Positions 1 to 7,381 of a DNA stretch of 64,000 nucleotides are shown here, piece after piece. The DNA comes from Drouetiella sp036703255 (lineage in GTDB: Bacteria; Cyanobacteriota; Cyanobacteriia; Elainellales; Elainellaceae). Where the stretch lies: contig DATNPL010000030.1 in assembly GCA_036703255.1 (NCBI GenBank), positions 17,441 to 81,440 of the forward strand, written 5' to 3'. The translations under genes were made by a program, and so were the position numbers. The notes below the pieces were generated by a model. The model saw only the letters and a list, made by a program, of their open reading frames with translations, was not told where the DNA came from and ran no database searches. Within the stretch, counting starts at the first letter, position 1; each line of letters opens with the position of its first letter.

Positions 1-123
1 GCCAGCCTGATTACTCAAAAAATTACCCATCTTTTGAGCATCATTGACTGCATACTTCAACCCCCGTTCTGGGTGATGCAGATATTCGTTAATGCCAATA
101 ACGATCGCCCAGTTAATTGCCAT
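1..123 (-). CDS. Caspase-like (peptidase C14) protein, N-terminus only
   Basis: Read leftward from an ATG at 123, the frame is open to the window edge and gives 41 residues. They start MAINWAIVIGINEY and continue with GLKYAVNDAQKMGNFL. The pattern of a hydrophobic strand, GINxY, then a short gap to a KYAxxDA helix is the typical start of cyanobacterial caspase-fold (metacaspase/orthocaspase-like) proteins, where the catalytic His and Cys come later. Those residues lie outside the window, so activity cannot be judged. It runs in the same direction as the next gene to the right, 130 bp away. Confidence 0.75.
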   Translation of the reverse strand, partial: MAINWAIVIGINEYLHHPERGLKYAVNDAQKMGNFLSNQAG

Positions 124-254
124 CTATTTCTCATCCGATCACGTAAATTTGAGCATTCCATTTCTCTGAAGCAATCACAACCCGGCTGTCTCAAATCTCT
201 GTATCGGCGATCGCTTCTAAAAGCTAGTGACGGTTGGCTACGCTGCGCTTGAGC

Positions 255-845
255 CTAGAAAAATTTGCTGACCAAACAGCTAAAGCCTAGAAGTACAGGG
301 CTAGTGAGTTCATCCTGAGAATAGAGAGTCGCGGTAAGCGTCAAGGCTGCATTCTCACGGCGGTACACCTCAACCATTTGTTCTTGCCAACTCACAATCC
401 AGTATTCCAGCACGCCTCGAACTGAATAGAGCTTCAGTTTAGCTTCTCGTTCGGCAAAGCCGTGCCGGAGGCACTTGCGCCTTTCATTGGTCTTGCCAGG
501 AGACAGTACCTCAATGACCAGTTCTGGTGCAGCGGTCAGATGCCCTGCCTCATCCAGCAGTCGCTCTAGACGCTCATAGCTTGCCCAAACGACATCAGGG
601 ATGACATTATCCGATTCTGAGAAGATCATGCCGGGGTTGATAGCGGCTTGACCTAAATCGCTCTGATCAGACCAAAGCTTTAAAGCAGTGCCAATATTGA
701 TGCATACGGCTTGATGTTTCCAATCAGGTGCCCTAGGCACAAAGAGTTCTCCATCAATAATCTCGTAGCGCTTAGAGCGATCGCCCTCAAAAATTGCTAG
801 ATCAGCAGTTGTCCAACGGATGGGATTGGTGGTCGTGGACTGCAT
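255..845 (-). CDS. Uma2-family (DUF820) putative endonuclease with in-frame repeat insertion
   Basis: The family has a PD-(D/E)XK nuclease fold and is greatly expanded in cyanobacteria; its cellular role is unknown. Visible marks are YEIIDGEL near the start, VIPDVVWAS (acidic residue), ELVIEVLSPGKTNERR (acidic residue) and AKLKLYSVRGVLEYWIV (the usual catalytic Lys region). I chose the ATG at 845, which has GAAGG about 7 nt upstream; a TTG at 872 would add nine residues. Between NERR and REAKLKLY, where family members I recall have only about one residue, this protein has KCLRHGFAE. The DNA there is a small GC-rich palindromic repeat that keeps the frame. The insertion lies just before the catalytic Lys region, so activity may be affected. 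Confidence 0.85.
   Translation of the reverse strand: MQSTTTNPIRWTTADLAIFEGDRSKRYEIIDGELFVPRAPDWKHQAVCINIGTALKLWSDQSDLGQAAINPGMIFSESDNVIPDVVWASYERLERLLDEAGHLTAAPELVIEVLSPGKTNERRKCLRHGFAEREAKLKLYSVRGVLEYWIVSWQEQMVEVYRRENAALTLTATLYSQDELTSPVLLGFSCLVSKFF
450..476. repeat. Small palindromic dispersed repeat inserted in the Uma2 gene
   Basis: About 27 bp contain the hairpin GTGCCGGAGGCAC (462-474) next to GGCAAAGCC. The segment encodes KCLRHGFAE on the minus strand and fits a 24-27 bp in-frame insertion. Similar very short GC-rich mobile repeats are known from cyanobacterial genomes. Assignment to a named repeat family is not possible here. Confidence 0.55.
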
Positions 846-1065
846 AGAACCCTTCGCCCTGTTATTCTTCAATCATGTTCCTTAATCATAGGTCGCTAAA
901 TAGCCCCCCGCATTAGGATCACCCTCCGATCGCTGCTGTGGGCGATCGCTTCCGAAATATTGACTTTGATCACTTCTGCCACAATATTCGTGTGTCTACG
1001 ACTAGGTCAGCTCTCGGTCAAACACTTGACAGAGACGAATGTAAAGGGCAGAGTTCAAAGCCAAG

Positions 1066-1103
1066 AAAAAAGTAGTGCGTTAGGCGACGCCATAACACAC
1101 TAC
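1066..1103 (-). terminator. Probable intrinsic terminator of ftsH
   Basis: On the minus strand GTAGTGTGTTATGGCG can pair with CGCCTAACGCACTAC, allowing one wobble pair and one bulge. A run of six T follows (complement of 1066-1071). It lies 67 bp past the ftsH stop codon. Confidence 0.65.
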
Positions 1104-1169
1104 TGCTAATTATTTCGGTGCTTTAGGCTATCGCTAACAGCACCCTACAAATGTTTCTACTAGGCTTGT

Positions 1170-3059
1170 CTAGAACTCCGCAACAACCTTGTCTTCTTCA
1201 ATCTGGCTCCCTTCGGAGACAATTTGACTCAACATCGATCGCAAGTTGTCACCCTCAATCACCTCTGTCTCTAGAAGCTGTAGAGAAATGGTTTCCAATA
1301 GCTCCCGGTTTTGATTGAGAATGTCGAGTGCCTGTTTATGGGCGTTCTCCACAATGGCTTTTACCTCTTGATCGATCGCCTCTGCGGTTTGAGGACTCAC
1401 CAAACGGCGGGGATTCATCGGATCGCCACCCAAAAACTGGTTTTGCTGTCCCTGCTGATAGGCCAAAGGCCCCAATACCTTGCTCATGCCGTAGGTTGTT
1501 ACCATACGTTCTGCCAGGTCTGTTGCCCGTTGCAGGTCATTCGATGCGCCTGTAGTGATGCTGCCAAAGACAATTTCCTCAGCCGATCGCCCACCCAACA
1601 GCGTCGCAATCTGACCATGCAGCTCTTCTTCACTCATCAAAAAGCGGTCTTCAGTCGGTAGCTGTAGGGTGTAGCCCAAAGCCGCCATCCCTCGGGGCAC
1701 GATCGAGATTTTTTCAACCTGGCTCGTGCCTGTGACAGCAGTGCCCACCATCGCATGACCTACCTCGTGATAGGCCACAATTTTCTTCTCTTTCTCGTTC
1801 AAAACGCGGCTCTTTTTCTCTAGACCTGCCACCACCCGCTCGATCGCTTCTGCAAAGTCGGCCTGAGCTACTTCCGTGCGGCGATTACGAGCCGCTAGTA
1901 GTGCTGCCTCATTCACCAGATTGGCGAGATCGGCTCCGGCAAAACCAGGAGTACGGGTTGCGATCGCCTTCAAATCAATATCTGGCCCTAGCTTCACCTC
2001 TTTGGCATGAATTTCGAGAATGGCCTGCCGCCCGATCAAGTCAGGGCGATCGACCAAGACTTGGCGATCAAACCGACCCGGCCGCAGCAAGGCTGGATCA
2101 AGGGTTTCAGGACGGTTAGTTGCTGCTAGCACAATCACCGTTGCGCCGCCAGCCGCAAAGCCATCCATCTCGGTCAAGAGCTGATTGAGGGTTTGCTCTC
2201 GCTCATCGTTGCCGCCATAGAAGCCGCTAGAGGCTCGGGATTTGCCGATCGCATCCAGCTCGTCAATAAAGATGATGCAAGGAGCCTGTTTTTTGGCTTG
2301 TTCAAACAGGTCACGCACCCGAGAAGAGCCAACGCCGACAAACAGCTCGACAAACTCAGAGCCAGAAATGCTAAAGAAAGGCACACCTGCCTCACCCGCA
2401 ACAGCCTTTGCCAGAAGCGTTTTGCCTGTACCCGGAGGCCCAATGAGCAGCACGCCTTTGGGAATTCTGGCTCCAATTTGCGTAAAGCGCTCAGGCGTTT
2501 TGAGAAAATCTACGATTTCTACTAGCTCAGTCTTGGCTTCTTCTACGCCTGCCACATCAGCAAACGTGATCTTGCCAGACTCGCCCTCTACATAAACTTT
2601 GGCCTTGCTCTTGCCGATCGATAGCGCCCCTTGAGGGCCACCGCCGCGATTGAGGAAGAACTGCCAGATGCCGACAAAAATTAACGGCGGAATCACCCAG
2701 CTCAACACGCTGCCAAACCATGCATTCTTTGGAGGAGGTGCTGCCGCAAACTCTACGCCATTGTCTTCTAGACGCTTTGGCAACTCTAAATCAAAAATGG
2801 GGGTTGTAGAAAAGAGCTGTCCAGGTTGTCCATCCGCTTCCTTAAGCTGATAACGAATTTCGTTTTGGCCTACCGAAACCCTTGCTACTTCCTTATCCTG
2901 CACTTGATCAATAAACAGACTGTAGGGCACCTTGGGAACAGCAGGCCCTAGCAAACCCGGTAAGAAGACATTCGCCAACAAGAATAGTCCTGATACCAGC
3001 AGCAAAATATTACCAATCTGGCGAGAACGTGGGGGCTGAGGTTGGTCTTTAATCGCCAT
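1170..3059 (-). CDS. ftsH: ATP-dependent zinc metalloprotease FtsH
   Basis: This is a membrane-anchored AAA+ protease that extracts and degrades membrane proteins; cyanobacterial FtsH complexes are known for D1 turnover and other quality control. At 629 residues it has normal length. It has an N-terminal membrane segment (about 17-36), a lumenal/periplasmic part, a second membrane segment (about 118-137), Walker A GPPGTGKT, Walker B CIIFIDELDAIG, the second region of homology (ATNRPETLDPALLRPGRFDR) and the zinc site HEVGH. Cyanobacteria carry about four paralogues. The MAIK start and the YSLFIDQVQ segment recall the FtsH1/FtsH4 type rather than FtsH2, but I could not compare sequences. It is apparently monocistronic, with a terminator downstream. 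Confidence 0.97.
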   Translation of the reverse strand: MAIKDQPQPPRSRQIGNILLLVSGLFLLANVFLPGLLGPAVPKVPYSLFIDQVQDKEVARVSVGQNEIRYQLKEADGQPGQLFSTTPIFDLELPKRLEDNGVEFAAAPPPKNAWFGSVLSWVIPPLIFVGIWQFFLNRGGGPQGALSIGKSKAKVYVEGESGKITFADVAGVEEAKTELVEIVDFLKTPERFTQIGARIPKGVLLIGPPGTGKTLLAKAVAGEAGVPFFSISGSEFVELFVGVGSSRVRDLFEQAKKQAPCIIFIDELDAIGKSRASSGFYGGNDEREQTLNQLLTEMDGFAAGGATVIVLAATNRPETLDPALLRPGRFDRQVLVDRPDLIGRQAILEIHAKEVKLGPDIDLKAIATRTPGFAGADLANLVNEAALLAARNRRTEVAQADFAEAIERVVAGLEKKSRVLNEKEKKIVAYHEVGHAMVGTAVTGTSQVEKISIVPRGMAALGYTLQLPTEDRFLMSEEELHGQIATLLGGRSAEEIVFGSITTGASNDLQRATDLAERMVTTYGMSKVLGPLAYQQGQQNQFLGGDPMNPRRLVSPQTAEAIDQEVKAIVENAHKQALDILNQNRELLETISLQLLETEVIEGDNLRSMLSQIVSEGSQIEEDKVVAEF

Positions 3060-3438
3060 TTTGTTTAGCGTTCCTTTTTAGAATTTCTTTGATCTATTAG
3101 CTTCGGCAGCTCTGACTCATGGTGACTGGGCAATGCCTATGCAATGCGCCTGGGGTTTCCACAGTGTGTCAGAACCCGATGCTTTTACAAGGTTTCTACG
3201 AGGTCGCTGACCTGATGAAACTTATTGAAGTCAAATTCCTCATCTATGACCTGTTTCCAGGCAGAGACGGAGTCTTGAAATGCGATCGCTCCAATCAAGA
3301 ACCCGCAGATAGCTGGAGCGAACGAGAGCCTTGAAAGTGCTCACATGCTTATTCTAAGGGGTTTCACCTATAGGGCTTTGTACGGGGATCACGCCACTGC
3401 AACGATCGCATAAACCCCACAGGCTCCATATGTCAGAC
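3060..3438. other. Intergenic region upstream of ftsH
   Basis: About 380 bp contain no open frame that I can support. A 71-codon frame at 3119-3334 has no recognisable protein features. The region should hold the ftsH promoter (minus strand), but I could not pick out a convincing -35/-10 pair. Confidence 0.4.
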
Positions 3439-3636
3439 TTAATACGCAGTTTCCATCCAGTCAAATATCTTGTCCAACTGTTCCAGGGTTATCAGCCCAT
3501 ACTGCCAAAGCACCATAGGAAGATTTGCACCCTGCTCTGGCTGACGCAGCGCTAGAGCGATTGCTGGGGTCGGCAAAGCTAGCTCTTCGCGCAAAAACTG
3601 AATGAGGCGAGTTTGGGCTGTAGACTCTGTTGCCAT
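3439..3636 (-). CDS. DUF2949 domain protein
   Basis: A 65-residue protein with no signal peptide or membrane segment. RLIQFLREELALPTPAIALA followed by LPMVLWQYGLITLEQLDKIFDW matches, as I recall it, the small cyanobacterial DUF2949 family: an acidic, helical, single-domain protein of unknown function. The ATG at 3636 is the first start in the frame. It stands alone between two non-coding stretches, so context adds nothing. Confidence 0.8.
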   Translation of the reverse strand: MATESTAQTRLIQFLREELALPTPAIALALRQPEQGANLPMVLWQYGLITLEQLDKIFDWMETAY

Positions 3637-4044
3637 GACGTTCAGGGGGATTGAGATAAATAGTTTTTTAAGTTTCGTAACTTAATTTCAGAATTAATAG
3701 TCGGCATTATAGCGACAATAGGACGCAGTTGGAATGCTTTGAGGGAAAAATTTAATAGGTTCGATCGGCTTAAAGCTAGGCTGACTGAGGTGATCTTGGC
3801 TTAAAGCTACACTCTAAAAATCAGCCTTGAGGCTTAAAAATATTGTGGCTTGTCTCTGCTGCAAGGCGGCAAAAATGAGAGCAATTATGAAAACCGCTAT
3901 AGGACTTGTGTACTATAACTTAAAAAGTTAGTCTTTTAAAGGGCAATCTTTTACGAATTATTTAGGTAAAAATAATTCAGCGTTACGCAGGTTCGCCTGC
4001 GCTGAGATTCCAAACTTTGCCCCATGAACGCTGCTACTCGATCG

Positions 4045-4094
4045 ACAAGCCCCAGGATGTGAAAGCTGCACGGCTTTCACATCCTGGGGCTTGT
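4045..4094. repeat. 22-bp perfect inverted repeat, 6-nt loop
   Basis: Arms 4045-4066 and 4073-4094 are exact reverse complements (core GCCCCAGGATGTGAAAGC), separated by TGCACG. No T-tract follows on either strand, so it does not look like a simple intrinsic terminator. It could be a mobile palindromic element. Confidence 0.85.
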
Positions 4095-4163
4095 GCATAG
4101 TATGATACGCCTCTAAAAAATCAGTTTCCCAAGGCTGATAGCACCCTGGAAAACCGATTCTTA

Positions 4164-4198
4164 GGATTGTGTGACGCTCTCCGTCCGTCACACAATCC
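4164..4198. repeat. 13-bp perfect inverted repeat
   Basis: GGATTGTGTGACG (4164-4176) and CGTCACACAATCC (4186-4198) are exact reverse complements around a 9-nt loop. It lies about 100 bp past the stop of the DUF760 gene and might help terminate it, but no T-run follows. Confidence 0.75.
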
Positions 4199-4298
4199 CG
4201 ACTACGAAATCTCCACTGAAAATGGCTAACTCTGCTGACCGATGCTCAACGTCAGCTCCCAGAGCTTTCATATTCGACATTTACGTTGGCTCAAGCTC

Positions 4299-4640
4299 TT
4301 ACTCTGAGTCAGTCGCACCCAACTCTAGCGATCGCACAGACTGCTCAAGACTCAAGCGCTGCTCAGCATTGCGCAAAAAGTAGCCGCTAATCATGGCAGA
4401 AGCCATCATCCGTCCCAAATTTTCACGGCTGGTCGTGATTGTGACTCCAAACTGCTCAGAGGGCAGTCCACCTAGCATGCCAACTATATTCCGTTCAATC
4501 ACCTGAAGCACCTCTACCGACTCAGGCTTAGAGAGCTGAGCTGCCGTTTCAGGACTCATGGACTGCACATATTGCCACAGGGTATTGGGTGTGTCACTAC
4601 CACCAAACAATCCAGCAAGGCGATCGGTTGCATCATTCAT
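4299..4640 (-). CDS. DUF760 domain protein
   Basis: A 113-residue soluble protein. The run NIVGMLGGLPSEQF, then VTITTSRENLGRMMASAMIS and GYFLRNAEQR, is the conserved core of DUF760, a family shared by cyanobacteria and plastid-bearing plants whose molecular function is not established. The ATG at 4640 starts the frame. The gene stands alone with long non-coding flanks. Confidence 0.85.
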   Translation of the reverse strand: MNDATDRLAGLFGGSDTPNTLWQYVQSMSPETAAQLSKPESVEVLQVIERNIVGMLGGLPSEQFGVTITTSRENLGRMMASAMISGYFLRNAEQRLSLEQSVRSLELGATDSE

Positions 4641-5122
4641 AGGTTAATAACCTCTTTTAGATATCTAGCACAAAGCTCTAGATTCAAAGCTCTGTTCGAT
4701 TAAGCTAACTGTAACAATTCATTCAGCTAACCCGAAGTGAGCAGAACCGAACCCTGAGAGTCGGTTTGTCGCACTTTGGTCAAATTTCTGCCGTTATTCC
4801 TGGCTCAAATCCAAAAATTTCGTTACAACCGTTAACAGAGTCAAGTCACAGCATCAAATCAGCAGCAGGGAGTCCGATTCATGGGTTTTAGCGGGATACA
4901 TTTTCGAGTTTTGGGAACAATTTGATCAGCAGATGTGTAGTTTGCCCAAGCGGCAAAACCGCCTTGAGAGCCGTCAGTAGAAGCTAGGGTGTGTTTTGAA
5001 CCTGGACAGGCTAGTTTCAACCCTGCACCCGGAGAATAAGCTTTTAGCAACAGAAGCTTTTCTACCCGAATCCTGCTCCCTTTTCAGCTTTTCTAATTCA
5101 GGTGCTTCTGTAGGAGACAGTT
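4641..5122. other. Intergenic region between divergent genes
   Basis: About 480 bp separate the DUF760 gene (minus) from the plus-strand gene at 5123, so promoters for both should lie here. A 63-codon minus-strand frame at 4859-5050 starts with TTG and has no recognisable features. I do not call it a gene. Confidence 0.4.
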
Positions 5123-5494
5123 ATGTTTAGCGGTTCTGATTTACAAAGTTTTGATTCGCTCAGTCCCGATTCACCGCAAAACAAAGGGCTAGAGGCCAGT
5201 TCTGTCGATTTATTGTTGTCTAAGCAGTCAGCTAGAAACATGACGCCAATTTTTTCGCAGAAGGCTGTTGAGCGGTGTCATGTAATTTTGCCAGATACGC
5301 CGCAGCCCACAGGTGCAATTCGCTATGAAGGGCAGTATTATGCCTTTGTCAAATTTTTCCCTACAGTAGAAGTTGCACGCCAAAAAGCTGCTTTGATGAC
5401 TCAACGGGGCAACCGCGTTTTGCTAACTCGCGTGCCTAAGGGGTTAGTTTTGTGGGTGTTAGAAGCCGATGCGCGACGCGTCGAGAAGCCGTAA
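5123..5494 (+). CDS. Conserved cyanobacterial-type hypothetical protein
   Basis: A 123-residue protein with no signal peptide or membrane segment. The first 45 residues are Ser/Gln/Asp-rich and probably disordered. The remaining 75 form a compact predicted domain: GAIRYEGQYYAFVKFFPTVE, then a helix ARQKAALMTQRGNRVLLTRV and VLWVLEADARR. I do not recognise a named family. Start choice is supported by AGGAGA (5111-5116) 6 nt before the ATG. The DUF3146 gene follows 126 bp later on the same strand. Confidence 0.7.
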   Translation: MFSGSDLQSFDSLSPDSPQNKGLEASSVDLLLSKQSARNMTPIFSQKAVERCHVILPDTPQPTGAIRYEGQYYAFVKFFPTVEVARQKAALMTQRGNRVLLTRVPKGLVLWVLEADARRVEKP

Positions 5495-5620
5495 GGCTCG
5501 GAAAGGCTGTAGAATGTCAGCCTTTAGACTGAAGACGAGATCACAATGGCTGCAAGCTGTAAACACAGACTATAGACTACTGAAAGCTGCCATTTCTTGT
5601 CTTGTGAGAGATATTTGTTC

Positions 5621-5884
5621 GTGAGTCCCAAACGTCTACCTCAAACCACTGCTCATGTGCGCGTCACCTATCAGTCTTGGCAACAAGGCGCGATCGCAGG
5701 TGAGGTGAGAGCGGGTCAATATGAGTGGCAATTTCACTGGCAGTTTCGTCAGGGTCAGCTTTCTGTAGAGCCTTCGCTGGGTCGCGCACTGATCAAAGAA
5801 CCTCTAAGTCGTTTTTTAGAACAGAGCGACTATCAGCTTGAACCAGGTGGCGACTACTGCTTTACGATTCGCGCGGATATTTGA
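5621..5884 (+). CDS. DUF3146 family protein
   Basis: About 87 residues from a GTG at 5621; an in-frame TTG at 5597 would add eight. The run QSWQQGAIAGEVRAGQYEWQ, then SVEPSLGRALIKEPLSRFL and a YQLEPGGDYCFTIRA ending is the small DUF3146 family of cyanobacteria, function unknown. GAGAG lies about 11 nt before the GTG. It is soluble, and the same-strand neighbour upstream suggests possible co-transcription, which is inference. Confidence 0.85.
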   Translation: MSPKRLPQTTAHVRVTYQSWQQGAIAGEVRAGQYEWQFHWQFRQGQLSVEPSLGRALIKEPLSRFLEQSDYQLEPGGDYCFTIRADI

Positions 5885-5945
5885 GGATAGCAAGTTAAAT
5901 AAAGCTAAAGATTTTTGGAAACTGTAGCCCACTTGGTTCAAAAGT

Positions 5946-6225
5946 CTTTCAGGTTCGCTGATTCACAGATAAGGGAAAGCCCTCCAAACTACTCGATAAA
6001 TTGTCAAATGTCTGTGAATGCAGCCCCATTGCCGCAAAATCTCAGTGAAGCATAAAGTTTTGAGATCTACTTACTGCCAACAGGGAAAAATCTTCTGTGG
6101 TAAGCCAGTATTTGAGGTGAAGTCGCTTCGAGTTTAGCCCGCCTCCTTGAGTCAGGCCAAACCTAGCGGCAATACCTCAGTCCTTTTCGGTTGAAGTTGT
6201 CAGTTAGAGCATTTCAGTTAGCCCC
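5946..6225 (+). promoter_or_regulatory. Candidate c-di-AMP (ydaO/yuaA-type) riboswitch
   Basis: The 480-bp leader of the rlpA-like gene has pieces in the right order for this class. There is an early TTCGCTGA and AAGGGAAAGCC (5955-5980), later TTTGAGGTGAAGTCGC (6111-6125), then GCGGCAATACCTCAGTCC (6166-6183), and TTTCGGTTGAA plus GTTGTCAGTTAGAGC (6185-6210). These resemble the GGGGUGAAU and CCGAACCCGUCAGCUAA boxes. In other bacteria this class controls wall-remodelling genes. The match is from memory and imperfect, and the element would carry a long internal insertion, so it is a candidate only. Confidence 0.42.
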
Positions 6226-6363
6226 TGATTTTCCCCTGCTAAGAATCCTCTGTTTTGGTGTGGTGGTGTTTTGGTGTGAAGGCGTTTTGAGGAGAGGGGG
6301 GGCAGCTGAAACCGAGAAGGATTGAAAGTCCCCTGCTGTTTAGCTGCTTCAATTCTTTAACTT

Positions 6364-6723
6364 ATGAATATTTCCTCATCTTCACTGAAATTTTCAGTGG
6401 CTATTGCGCTGGCTAGTTTGGGCGTTGCTGAACCCGCAAAATCACAAACAGAATGCGGCATGGCAGCCTATTACGACAGTGGCTCTGTAACCGCCAACGG
6501 CGAAGCCTTTGACCCAAGCGCACTAACTGCGGCGCATCCCTGGATACCCATAGGCTCGTGGGTGACTGTAGTCGATCAAGATAATGGCAGGGAAGTGAAT
6601 GTGCGAATCAATGATCGCGGCCCTTGGTCAGGTGGTTTTATTGTCGATCTGACTCCTGCTGCCATTAATGCGATCGATCCACATCAAACGTCTGATGTGC
6701 GTAACGTCTGCCTCTATTGGTAA
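6364..6723 (+). CDS. Secreted RlpA-like double-psi beta-barrel protein
   Basis: A 119-residue protein with an N-terminal signal peptide (about 1-27, ending near AEPAKSQ). One small double-psi beta-barrel follows: ECGMAAYYDSGSVTANGEAF, LTAAHPWIPIGSWVTVVD, then VRINDRGPW and IVDLTPAAINAI. The NDRGPW segment carries the Asp that is catalytic in RlpA-type lytic transglycosylases. RlpA proteins cleave peptidoglycan glycan strands lacking stem peptides. This one has no SPOR domain and is short. The long structured leader suggests RNA-level control. It converges with the YqgF-type gene across a shared terminator. Confidence 0.88.
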   Translation: MNISSSSLKFSVAIALASLGVAEPAKSQTECGMAAYYDSGSVTANGEAFDPSALTAAHPWIPIGSWVTVVDQDNGREVNVRINDRGPWSGGFIVDLTPAAINAIDPHQTSDVRNVCLYW

Positions 6724-6774
6724 TGCATCTACTGGCAAAGCCCATACCCAGAAAGCACTGCGCAATTCGACGAT

Positions 6775-6814
6775 GAAGTCTACTTTGGCAGGCGCGTCTG
6801 CCAAAGTAGACTTC
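6775..6814. terminator. Bidirectional terminator hairpin
   Basis: Arms 6775-6791 and 6798-6814 (core AGTCTACTTTGGCAG) form a perfect 17-bp stem with a 6-nt loop. It lies between the convergent rlpA-like (plus) and yqgF-like (minus) genes. No long T-run follows on either strand. Confidence 0.65.
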
Positions 6815-6844
6815 GCAACCAGCTCTTGCAGAGTCATCAGCGCT

Positions 6845-7297
6845 CTATTCTGGATGCATTTCGTGGGTAAGCTGTCCCAGATAGCGCTCAATCAGCAAGA
6901 TAGCCACAATATCGTCAATCGGTCGTGGCAGCCCTCTCATGCCTTCAGGAATCAGGCGAGACAGACCTCTCGGAGGATACATTTGCCAATAGCGATCGCG
7001 AGCTTGCAAAGTGCTGTGTCGCTCATCAACCAAAATAATTCGCGGCGGTTCTGGCAAGTCGCTGCTGAGTTTCTGTTTCCATTCTTTGGCGCTCGTCTGA
7101 TCGCCGACTACCAGGGTGGAAATTGGGAATTTTTGGCGCAGCGTCTGGATCGTGGCGATCGCCTCACTAGCTGAAATTACTTCGTGGTAGTAGAGGTTGC
7201 GATCGACTCCCATCACCGCCAAGCCACACTTCTGACGACCCGGATCAAAGCCCAAGATCATGGGCTGAGAAGAACTGTCAAAAAGTGTGGGTGCCAT
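6845..7297 (-). CDS. YqgF/RuvX-type RNase H-fold protein
   Basis: About 150 residues from the ATG at 7297; a TTG at 7345 would add 16 unlikely residues. MILGFDPGRQKCGLAVMG supplies the first catalytic Asp of the RNase H-like fold, TLVVGDQTSAKEW the second region and IILVDERHST the Glu. The C-terminal RPIDDIVAILLIERYL holds the last acidic pair. YqgF-family enzymes mature the 5' end of 16S rRNA; related proteins resolve DNA junctions. Cyanobacteria often carry a canonical yqgF plus this more divergent form, so the exact substrate is open. Confidence 0.8.
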   Translation of the reverse strand: MAPTLFDSSSQPMILGFDPGRQKCGLAVMGVDRNLYYHEVISASEAIATIQTLRQKFPISTLVVGDQTSAKEWKQKLSSDLPEPPRIILVDERHSTLQARDRYWQMYPPRGLSRLIPEGMRGLPRPIDDIVAILLIERYLGQLTHEMHPE

Positions 7298-7381
7298 GCA
7301 GGGAATAATTATGAACTCTGACCTTAATGTACAAGAATTTATCAAATTCTATAGGGTAGGAGAAAGCTGAGTACCGAACTC

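Larger units (their letters stand above)
3637..4298. other. Non-coding stretch with several palindromes
   Basis: About 660 bp with no supportable gene. It holds three inverted repeats: a small CGCAGG-TTCG-CCTGCG stem-loop (3986-4001), a 22-bp perfect hairpin (4045-4094) and a 13-bp perfect hairpin (4164-4198). Left of these the sequence is AT-rich and unstructured by eye. Confidence 0.6.

Noticed and set aside
3119..3334. 71-codon plus-strand ORF upstream of ftsH
   Set aside because: No family resemblance and mixed composition; probably chance.
4859..5050. 63-codon minus-strand ORF
   Set aside because: TTG start, no ribosome site and no recognisable features; it lies in a region that should hold two divergent promoters.
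5946..6225. Cobalamin riboswitch
   Set aside because: Some short boxes (GCAGCCCC, GGGAAA) recall it, but they are in the wrong order and the downstream gene is not B12-related. The c-di-AMP reading fits better.
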